Shown here: positions 55,310-64,000 of the stretch, piece after piece
Numbering within the stretch: the stretch's first letter is position 1
Layout: each line of letters begins with the position of its first letter
Assembly (NCBI RefSeq): GCF_000711695.1
Contig: NW_013546981.1
Span: forward strand, 1-64,000
DNA: 64,000 bases
Direction: 5' to 3'
Source of the DNA: Tilletiaria anomala UBC 951
Taxonomy: Eukaryota; Basidiomycota; Exobasidiomycetes; Georgefischeriales; Tilletiariaceae
Made by a program: the position numbers and the translations under genes
The notes under the pieces: model-generated
What the model was told of the DNA's origin: nothing
Database searches by the model: none
The model's input: the letters and a program-made list of their open reading frames with translations, nothing else

Positions 55310-57387
55310 ATGCTCGACCTCAACCCCGGCCCCGGCCGGGGGCGGCACGCGGACGGATACGCTAGCGTTAGCAGCAGGCCCTACGCGTACCCGCGCCGCC
55401 ACGACGAGCAGGACGAGTGGGGCGTCGTCGACAGCACCGCACGCCGCCAGCGCACCATGATGAACAGCGCCTCGTGGCTGCTCCGTCTCCCACTCGTCGG
55501 AAGCCTGCTCACGTCCACCCCGCCCCCGCCGCCGTACTCGCCAAGCGCACCGCGCCGGGCACGCCAGAGAATGAGACAGCCCAGCCGCCCATCTTTGTCC
55601 GCCTTCGAAGAAGAGGAGGACGCGGCGGACCAAAACACCGACACAGATTCAGGCTCATACGCGTCGAGCTACGACGGGTCGCACGCCTACTATTACTACG
55701 ATGACAACGACGAGGACAACGGCGGCGCACGCACTTGCAAGCGTTGCGGCGGCGGCGGCAGCAGCAGCAGCAGTGCAGACGCCCGCGCGACGGCCGTGCT
55801 GCCATCGGCCATCGGCCACCATCCACGTCACAGCAGCAGCAATGCCAACGGTGAGACGATGGGCGCGGCACACGAAAAGGCGTCCAGCGGCGCTGCGGCT
55901 GCCCGTGGCGGCGGGTTCCACATGCACCATCCCTCGCACGCACGCGCGCACGCCGACAACCAGGCACCCTCACCAGCCGCCGCCGTCGTCGAAATACCGC
56001 TCACACCCATGCCCCGCGACGGCTGGGCGCACACGCGGCCCCGCTACTCGTCCCGCGGCCGTGGACGTGGCCGGCGCAACAGCCGCAGCAACCTCAGCAG
56101 CCGCAACGAGTCGTTCCTCGACCTCCTCTTCATTCTCGTCCCCACGCTCGCCGCCTGCGCGCTCTCCTTCGTCCTCGGCATCTCATTCGAGGTGTTGCGC
56201 TCGTCCATCATCGGCGCCAAGGGCAGCAGCGGAAGCACTAGATCCCGCTTCAGTGCGTCGCGCTGGAGCGGCGCGTACTCCCTTGACGGCGCAGGGGCCG
56301 CTGCCATCGCCGCCGGTCCCGGGTGTTCGGCGATGGACCTTGCCATGGCGCACATCCAGCCGGTGGAGACGCTGCGAATTCACTCACACGTAAGTAGCGT
56401 CTGAATGCACCCAAGGCATATTGATCAATGACTGACCCCCTTTCCTCTCCTCGGCCGGCTACAACGCAGAATGACGAGACGCGCGCCAAGCCGCTACTCG
56501 AAGCGCTCTCGTACGGCGCCATCTCGGTTGAAGCGGACGTATGGCGCGTCGATAACTCGTCCCTCCTGTACGTCGGCCACGAGCTCGAGTCGCTCTCCGA
56601 AGTGTACACGCTCCGCAGCACATACATCGACCCGCTCGTCACCATCCTCGAGCAGCGCAACGCGCGCGGCGTCGAGCCCAGCAGCAGAAGTAGTGCTGGT
56701 CGCAGGGGCCACCGCAGCGGCGACGATGCGCCTGCTCTAGAGCAGCAGAGCGACCGCCACAATCGGACCTGGAACGGCGTGTACAAGAGCGCGCCCGAGC
56801 AGACACTCTACCTTTTCCTCGACATCAAGTCGGACAGCTTGAGCACGTGGGCCTCGATGCACGATGCGCTTCAGCCGCTGCGCCAGCGCGGCTGGCTCAC
56901 GCGCTGGTCCAACGGCCATGACCTCATTCCCGGCGCTGTGACGGTGATCGGGACCGGCGACGCACCCGTCTCGCTTGTCGCGCCGCAGCGCGACCGGGAT
57001 GTGTTCATCGACGCGCCCGTCCACGACCTCGCGCAGCCTATCCGCGGCGACGACGGGCAGACGTACGCGTACAACGCCACGCTCTCCCCCATCGCCAGTG
57101 GCAACTGGCTCACCAGCATCAGCTACATGGGCCTCCTGCCTGCGAGCGACGCGACACGCGCGTCTATCCGCCGAATGAGCCGCGACGCCCACCGCCGCGG
57201 CATGTACGTCCGCTGGTGGGCCAACCCCGCGTGGCCGCCCTTTGCGCGCAACCGCGCGTGGAAAGTTATGCTAGACGAAGAGGTAGACTTGATCAACACC
57301 GACGTGCTCGAGAGCGCCGCTGACGTCCTGCTCGAGAGCGGCAAGTCGAAGAGACTGCAGCCGCTCGATACCAAGGTCAAGCATTGA
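55310..57387 (+). CDS. AIM6: AIM6-like PLC-like phosphodiesterase with one membrane segment
   Basis: Exons 55310-56389 and 56470-57387 give 665 aa. Residues 1 to about 265 are disordered and rich in Ser, Arg and Tyr. A single membrane segment lies at about 270-291 (LLFILVPTLAACALSFVLG). The outer or luminal catalytic domain starts IHSHNDETRAKPLLEALSYG, runs on with ISVEADVWRVDNSSLLYVGH and later YLFLDIKSD and VTVIGTGDAP, and ends with RWWANPAWP and DLINTDVL. These are the PI-PLC/GDPD-like motifs of the fungal AIM6 family (altered inheritance of mitochondria 6). Substrate is not known. The splice lies exactly between H and N of the catalytic HND motif, which supports the model. Type II membrane topology is inferred. 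Confidence 0.83.
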
Positions 57388-57890
57388 TTCCGCGGTCTCA
57401 GTCCCCCCCCCCCTTTGCTCTCGCTCTCGCACCTATTCTACATTACGGTTTGCTTGATTCCGTCCGTTACCGCGTGACACGCTCCTAGGGTTGTTTGAGG
57501 CTGCCTAGCTTTCAGCCTTCCATCTGCCTATTTGCGTATAGATCATGGCTCATCTCTCCATTATGTACATCTTGTTCTTTTTAGAAATGCAATCAAGGGT
57601 TGATACCCCATTCGGTGCTTAGCTACATTCCCGTGTGTCTCGCTGGCGCGTGCAGATACAGAGGTGCAAACGTCGCGCGCGCAGCGTACTTTTAAACACG
57701 CTACGTGGGACGCCAGCCAGGAGCAAGATTCTCGCAACGGAGCTGTGCTCCTTTGAAAGGCATACCTTACGTAGACTGCCCAGTGGATGCATGGCGAACA
57801 AATCGAAAGCGGATAGCGAGCGAGCGTCCTCCCTCTTGGAAGCGGGCAGGGTGGGGTAAAGTACAAAAGCTGAAAGCGAGAAGATCGCTT
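57388..57890. other. convergent 3' intergenic region, nothing recognised
   Basis: A 503-bp gap holds the tails of AIM6 and AFG1. A run of nine C residues follows the AIM6 stop at about 57404. No gene or structured element identified. Confidence 0.45.
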
Positions 57891-59967
57891 CTATGCTTCT
57901 GGTGGTGCTTCATCCACAATGCGAACGCTTTGCGCATATTGCACCGTGTTCATCTCGCTGAGACGTGAGATGACACGCGCAAAAGCGAAAAGCTCTTCTT
58001 CACCGGTGAAGATGGGGTTGCCGCCAATGTCGTCCATGGTCAGACCCTATTTTCACGCAGAGAAGCAAAAGGGGGGAGCGCATCCATCAGCGAACCTACA
58101 TGGAATGCAGTTGAGCGATTCGGGGCACTTACAAGATCGTCCATGAGCGAGCGCATCGCGCCCTCGGTCGGCTTTCCAGCTGACGCGTCGGCGGAGAAGA
58201 TTTGGAGAATGGGGCCCTCAGAGCTGAGGATAAGTTTAGATTTGCTCTCATACACAGAGTCGATGAACGTGATGAAGCGGCGCGCGAGATCGCGCTGGTG
58301 CAGGCCCATGCGCGGTACCTGATCGATGAAGATGGTGTGGAAGCGCCGGCAGATCTCAATGTAGTCTGCTGCCGCTTTCGGACTGCCACACAGCTCCGTA
58401 AACGTGAAGCGCGCGATGCGCGACGTGCTCTGCGGCACGATGAGATCTCGGCCCCATATCTGTAGTCTGCGGTTCTCCTTTATTTGCTCGTCCGATGTGA
58501 GCGCGGTCCAAATCTTCTCAAACTCGCTGTGATCCTCTTGGGCGTTGCCGTCAAAATAGACCTTGGACAGCGCCTTGGGAACTTTACGGTAGTCGGTGCC
58601 CGAATCGAGGTCTACCACCTGTAATCCTTGTTGGAGCAGCTCAATGCATGGGATAAAGGAGGAGCGTTGTATCCCATTCTTGTATAGATCCTTCGGATGT
58701 CGGCTGTGCGCAGGATCAATCTCAGTCCATGTCGCGACGTTTGAGAGGTACGGAAGGTGGAGCGCTCACTTGCTTGTAATAACGATGACTACCCCATTCG
58801 CAACCAGATACTCCATGAGCCGTCTGAGAATCATGGCATCAGCAATGTCCGTCACCTGTCCATGCGGATCGGAGCGGAAGACAGATCAGCTTCTGAAAGT
58901 CGCGAGCCCTCCGCGCAATGTACATGCCAACAAAGCTCACCTGAAACTCGTCAAAGCACAGAACCTCGCACTCGCTCGCAATCTCTCTTGCCACGGGCTC
59001 AATGGTATCCAGTTCCTGTCCTTCTGCGTCCTTCCTTGCTTTAAGAGCGGTTTCCCGCGCAGGCCCGCCAGCAATCGTCCCAAGTGCAGCCGCTGTATTA
59101 GTCAAGACGGCAGTGGTAGCAGAGACAACCATGCCTGACGGCTTATGGTGCAGCGATTTAAAGTAGTGCACGCGCTTGTGCGCTGAGATCATAAATTGGT
59201 GGAAATGGATTCGCCGCTTGCGCTTTATCGACGCAGGCAATGTGTTGTAAAATAGATCCATTAACATCCTAAAAAAAGGAGTTAACCGCAAGGTTATTCA
59301 TCTTCGCGATTCAATTTATTAGAACAACATTAACTTACGATTTTCCCGTACCGACGTCTCCGTATAAGTACATCCCTTTCGGCACTGACTCGTCCAAGTG
59401 AACTGTGCCATCATTTTCGTCACCAGCATGGCTTTTACTGGAGAACAGACTGGAGAAGAGCCCTCCGAGGCCTTTCCCCGTTGACTTTGGCTGATTCGAG
59501 GGCGCTTTCGGTGGCTTTTGCTTGTACGTCTTGAGCTGGTCGTGTAGACCTTGGAGGCGTGCGACGATAGACCGTTGGAAAGAATCGTCGGTCAATACCC
59601 CTTTTGAGACAAGCCTGTCATACTCTGCTGATGGTCCGCTTTCTGTAGGTCTTGCTGAAACTTCGGCTAGCGATGGTGACGCCGCTGAAGGTGCTGGTTT
59701 CGATACTGATAATGACGTGCTGCTAATGTGAACGGTTCGCCGTGTGCTTGCTTGGCATAAAGGCCACTGGTGCGCTGCTCGTCGCCCGTTTTCAAGTGCT
59801 TGCTTTCTGCATGTACTTTCATGGCTCAAACCCCGAGCACCAGAAGATGCAGTCGCTCCTGCAGTTAGCTTGCGGCTAGACGCTGCTGCTTGCCTTTTCT
59901 GGAGGGTAACCCTGCTAGCGACTCGTTGCGAGATGAGCAGCGTCATGCGCGATCCGCTCACGATCAT
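57891..59967 (-). CDS. AFG1: AFG1/LACE1-family mitochondrial AAA+ ATPase
   Basis: Exons 59339-59967, 58941-59268, 58770-58855, 58133-58703 and 57891-58046 give 589 aa. The N-terminus is Arg/Ser-rich without acids, a mitochondrial presequence. Walker A GDVGTGKS (203-210) is split by intron 1. RIHFHQFMISAHKRVH follows, then Walker B CFDEFQV (about 313-320), VTDIADAMILRRLME and SNRHPKDLYKNGIQRSSF, all diagnostic of AFG1. The C-terminal part (RFTFTELCG, FHTIFIDQVPRM, RFITFIDSVYE) completes the family fold. Yeast Afg1 aids turnover of mitochondrially encoded cytochrome oxidase subunits. Start chosen at 59967 (MIVSGSRMTLL); ATG 59946 is an alternative seven codons on. Divergent from DSC3. Confidence 0.94.
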
Positions 59968-60407
59968 CGTAACCAACGCGCAACACTTCTGGCGCAATGT
60001 TCACTTCTCCACACGGGTCGCTGTGACCTCCTCTATCTGCTCCTTACCGGCAGTGTCGATGGGCAGCGATGGCCAGTGGACAAGCTGAAAGCACGAATGA
60101 AGGCCCATGTCAGAATTCTCGAATGAACTACAGATGGAGAGAAGCAGTCAAGCTGAGCAACATCGCATGTGTGTCCGGCAGGGCCGAAACAGAACAGGCT
60201 CTTCCTCTCAGGTCTCATCTCCTTGCCAGATATTGCGAGAATAGGGTTGTGGCAACAGTGCGGCAGGGATGCTTTACTTCCTAATTGCTACGAGTACTTA
60301 TACATACACGTATCCTTTCACACTGAGGACCATGGAATGTGTAGTAGTAGTTGCAATGATGCACGCAGGGGGCCAGGGAACGGACAATCGCATCCCACCG
60401 CGTCGCA
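59968..60407. promoter_or_regulatory. divergent promoter region AFG1 / DSC3
   Basis: A 440-bp gap between two gene starts facing away from each other. It contains AT-rich patches around 60280-60310 (TACTTATACATAC) but no clear TATA box. No gene seen. Confidence 0.4.
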
Positions 60408-62319
60408 ATGGCTCAGGCAACGATCCCAGCGTTGGTGGCAGAAAAGACGAACAATGGCATCCTTAAGGCTCGCCGTCGCATTCGGCCCGTCACCGTGCGC
60501 TTCACCGAGCCTGGCATCGCTGACCTGACGACTGAGCTCGTCGCTGAGACGCTGTATGAAATCCGCCAAACTCGCCGGCAGCAAGGCCTGGAGGATACAG
60601 CGTCTGTTGGATATTCAACAGATATCAAGCGCAACGGTAAAGCACGCAAAGTAGACGCTGGTGTCAGCGATCGCGCAGATGACGATGATGATAGCTCAGA
60701 TTCGGACTCAAGCTCCTCCACCGCCAGCACAGACACAGTTCGAGGTGCTTCCGGCCGCTCCAATACCACTCAAAATCATCATAGACCTTGCATCACCGTG
60801 CTCAGATCAACGGACGAGACGGTCGGATCTTTCCGCGCGCGTATCTACCAGTCTCACTTACCCCCGGACTTCCAACGGCGGCAGGTCCGCCTCATCCACG
60901 CAGGGCGTATCCTCAAAGATGATGGCATCAAGCTGGTCGACTGGCTCGACACGCTGGATGAAAAGCGGGAGAGTTCGCTCCTTGGAATAGAGGGCAGCTC
61001 GGAGCAAAGGCCGGGAGCGGGTGCAGCAGCTACTGTCAACTCTCGGAAGGACGAGCAAGCGAGGGAAGGAGAAGCACTCGTGCGAGAGCTTGCAAAACAG
61101 GGACGGCGGGCACGAAAGCAGGCGCTACGGACTGCCAAGAATATTGGAGGCTGGATCGAAGATCGCGCGACCAAGGCCCTCGCCGATGTCGGAGCTGGGC
61201 CGCATAGCCCTCTTTTACCTCTTTCGGTGCCGGCCAAAGAGACGCATGTGCTGTTTGACAGCGATACGCTTGAGGACGAAATTGCAAAAAAGAAACCAGA
61301 AAACAGACCCTCAAGGCAGACCTCCAAGGGTAAAGGCCGCGCTACCGAGGCCGACATGGCGCGCTGGTTGCAGCCATCGAACCTCACCGTCGAAGAGTCT
61401 CGGGCTTCCAACACGGTGTACATTCAGTGCTCGATCGGTCCTGAGATGGACGTGGACCAGATACGACAGCGCAAAGAGGAGCAAACACAAGCCCAGCAAG
61501 GGAGAGCAACACTTTCGTGGCCATCAGACAACCAAGAGGCATTTGCATCTGGATCCACACGTCAACAATACTCCGGCTTCGACAGGCTGCGCGAAACCGC
61601 CGGTCTGAATGCGTCCGATATCTCGACGATGCGCTACCACTTTCGGCACGCCCGGCCAGAGCTGCTCCTCGACCGTTCCGGCGACGTTCTCCGTCGCGCC
61701 GAAGAGGACGAGCACGCGCGTGCGCTTGAAGAACAGTGGATTGATGGCATGGTCGGCGCGCAGAACGGGAGAGACGATGGTGGCACAGCTGGATCTGCGT
61801 CCGGGTCTCAGAGTTCGAGGACGACGCTGTTCGGCATGATGATAGGCTTCTTCTTCCCCGTCGTAAGTGCTGATTGTGTCAGGCGAGCCTTGGCAATAGT
61901 TTCTGCTTACTCTCAACGCTTGGGTCTTCCTCACCGCTCCTGTTCAGCTCCCGCTGTTCTTCCTATCAGACAAACCGCATCCTTCATGGTTCCCTTCGAT
62001 CAACTCGCACCCGCGACTGACAGACTCCGATTCCGAGGACGACGGCGACGATGATGACGAAGACGCCGATGCAGAAGGAGATAGACGGCGCGAAGGGGAG
62101 GCGGGCCAAGATGGAGATGGAAACGGATACACCAGCGGCGGAAATCGCAACGTGCGAAGTGCAGAAGAGCGGCTGGAGGTACGCCGCGCTCAGGCAGCGC
62201 AACGAAGAGCGCTGCGCGGCGGGACCGTCTTTGGTGCGCCGCTGCAGAACGCCATCTTCATGGGCATTATGGCCAATCTCTTTTTTGCGCTGTTCAAGAA
62301 CTTCTTCGCGCCGGATTAA
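60408..62319 (+). CDS. DSC3: DSC E3 ubiquitin ligase complex subunit 3 (DUF2407 protein)
   Basis: Exons 60408-61862 and 61948-62319 (intron 85 nt) give 608 aa. A ubiquitin-like N-terminal domain is interrupted by an acidic Ser/Asp insert: VTVRFTEPGI at the start, then ITVLRSTDETVGSFRARIYQ, RLIHAGRILKDD and LVDWLDTLD. The C-terminal region has VYIQCSIGPEM, ETAGLNASDISTMR and EEQWIDGM before two hydrophobic segments, FGMMIGFFFPVLPLFFL (spanning the splice) and AIFMGIMANLFFALFKNFF. This is the layout of Dsc3 in the Golgi/ER DSC complex, which ubiquitinates membrane proteins and, in fission yeast and other fungi, helps activate the SREBP factor. The family call is firm; the complex's substrates in this organism are inference. 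Confidence 0.85.
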
Positions 62320-62890
62320 GATCACACAGCAGATCACTGCGTGGCTTTTCGATGTACTGTTCCCGCGCCGCAGACATGCATTTCGCTGATCTTCATCATG
62401 CACATCCGTGCAAAGCAATTTGATCACACGTTTCCGTGAGCTGTGTCAATGCAAGCGCGCGCAAGCTTGCGCATTGGATTCTGGTTACTCTAGCGTGGAG
62501 CCTGGTTCTTAGATATGGGAACCAACAAATACCCTACCTAGACACCGACAAGTTGCCGACGTTGTCTCTGTCGCCAATTGCCAGCCGCCCGCAGTGCCTG
62601 GCCGCGACTCAACACTCTTCATCCACCATGTATGTCGTTCTGGCGGCGACACCACCACCTGCCAACTTGAGCGGCATCAATGCCAGCGCTGGCCAATGAG
62701 AGGCAGGCACGCCATTGACTCCCTTCACAGCCTGCCTCAGCCGCCCGGAACAGCATTTGCCGACCTTTGCTCTGCGACTTGCGCAGCTCATAACATTCAT
62801 CCAACCGTAGACGCACACACCACATTCGCCCTTCCTGCTTGGCCCGGCAGCATCAGTGGATACGAGGCAGAAGCGAAATAGCGTGTCACG
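62320..62890. promoter_or_regulatory. intergenic region DSC3 to IES4, nothing recognised
   Basis: A 571-bp gap holds the DSC3 3' end and the upstream region of the next gene on the same strand. Frames of 60-95 codons here are low-complexity and not supported. Confidence 0.4.
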
Positions 62891-64000
62891 ATGGCTTCGT
62901 CCTTCAAGATCAAGCTTCGGCTGCCGACGCGCGATGAAGATGAAGCTGGGATGAGCATAGCGCACCACAGCAGCACGCCATTCTACAGCGACTCTGATGC
63001 CCAAAGCGGTGAGAACAGCTTGTCAACCTGACGAAGCCAAATTTATTCCATCTAGGTGCTGATCACCTTCTGCCTTTCGCGCCACGCAGAAGAAGAGCGC
63101 GACGAGCTTGAAGATTCTGGTGATGATGACCAGAGCCTCGAGGCCTCCAGCGTGGGTCAGGCTCAGTCCTCGCCTTTGCGACCCAAACATTTATGTGAGC
63201 CTTGGTGCCGATGATACCGACCACTCCTACTTGCTGATCAATACTCATCGCTCCTCATCACAGCGTCGCCAATTAAAGCCAGCGCAGAGCCCAGCCCGGG
63301 GAAACTCAAAGCCGGTGCAAAAAAATCATCAAAGAAAGGCGAAGGCCCGTCAGTGACCAAGCGCAAGAGCACTGGTAGTCTTCCCAACACAAAGGCAGCT
63401 GCATCAGCAGCTGCAAGTGTTGACGCCCCTCGTACTCTCGACGACTTACCTGCGTCCAAACGAAGGAAGGTCAGCATGAAGCTCGGGGCAGCCGGACCCG
63501 GTCGAGGCTGGCGCAAAGGTCTCAAGCATGGGATGAAGCCGCTGTACAAGATGCCTGATGGCTCTTTGGTACCTATGAGCATTGATGAAGGGCGCAAACT
63601 CAAAGCTGCTGAGCTCAAAGCTGCACAGCAGAAAGCGGCTGAAAGAGGCAGCAGCCCTCTCGTTCCCAAGCAGAAAGGTGCCGCAGCAACTGGTTCACCT
63701 GCACCATCTGCAGCAAGTGCCGCGCCCAAAAAAAGCAAAGCACCTGCCAGGATCGTCTATCCACCTATCCCAGTACCCAAGAACGTGGTCCCAGTGAAGA
63801 ATTATGCAAAGATACCGATGAGCTTCCCGGCCATCGTCCCGCTGGACCGCTCGGGTACCAGCAAGCTACCGCGTCGATGGACACAAGGCAAGCGGGAAAT
63901 CCTGACGCTCGGCGGGCGCGTTCTCGAACTGCCGACTTGGTGGGGCGGTCCGAACCTCGGGTTCGAGCCTGTTGTCAAGGAAGACGAAGTTGCACAGCAA
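62891..64000 (+). CDS. probable INO80 complex subunit Ies4, 5' part only
   Basis: Exons 62891-63008, 63090-63194 and 63264 onward; the frame is still open at the window edge, so the gene is partial (285+ residues seen... about 320 codons including all exons). It begins MASSFKIKLRLPTRDE, a short beta-like start typical of Ies4. An acidic stretch and Lys/Ser/Ala-rich linkers follow. Then comes a block KLGAAGPGRGWRKGLKHGMK, like the GW(K/R)KGL segment of fungal Ies4. Toward the edge, RRWTQGKREILTLGGRVLEL and PTWWGGP resemble the family's C-terminal Trp-containing part. If correct it acts in the INO80 chromatin remodeller in the nucleus. Low-complexity sequence makes the assignment tentative; another nuclear protein is possible. 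Confidence 0.55.

Overview
This window is nuclear DNA from a fungus, most likely a basidiomycete and possibly a smut relative (Ustilaginomycotina). The subphylum guess is inference. The evidence is protein-coding genes split by short GT-AG introns (mostly 41-100 nt, donors usually GTGAGT or GTAAGT), fungus-specific families (class IV chitin synthase, DSC complex subunit 3, RRG7, AIM6, IRC22) and an HDEL ER-retention signal. I resolved 20 genes. Exon joins were derived by reading splice sites and checking codon phase; all complete joins sum to a multiple of three. There are no rRNA, tRNA, CRISPR or bacterial-type features that I can support.

Layout. 1-2802: degraded ground with at least two Ty1/copia fossil fragments in non-collinear order. 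2803-9055: ataxin-2/Pbp1 (-), IRC22/TRAP-alpha-like ER protein (+), TIP41 (-). 12200-20876: FAT1-type acyl-CoA synthetase (+), RRG7 (+) and a conserved-looking unknown (-). 23588-31416: ADGF/CECR1-type adenosine deaminase (+) converging on a large class IV chitin synthase (-). 34485-42717: C2H2 zinc-finger protein (+), protein disulfide isomerase (+), mitochondrial IF-2 (-). 43316-54517: enoyl-CoA hydratase/isomerase (+), small unknown (-), ExoIII-type AP endonuclease (-) divergent from CTF18 (+), DML1/Misato (-). 55310-64000: AIM6 (+), AFG1 ATPase (-) divergent from DSC3 (+), and the 5' part of a probable INO80 subunit Ies4 (+) that runs off the right edge.

Spacing is uneven. Several convergent pairs end within 27-124 bp of each other, while four gaps of 2.7-3.1 kb (9056-12199, 14563-17367, 20877-23587, 31417-34484) hold nothing I can identify. 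Functional themes are ordinary housekeeping: ER folding and quality control (PDI, IRC22, DSC3), mitochondrial maintenance (IF-2, AFG1, RRG7, DML1), genome maintenance (AP endonuclease, CTF18, Ies4) and TOR-linked regulators (TIP41, Pbp1).

I do not see a new multi-gene system. The most interesting signals are local: a repeated acidic LLGMEI-type linear motif in the CTF18 N-terminus, a PDI whose HDEL tail depends on splicing to a 6-nt coding exon, two in-frame starts in the AP endonuclease that suggest mitochondrial and nuclear forms, four stop-free introns of length 3n, and a perfect hairpin between two convergent genes.
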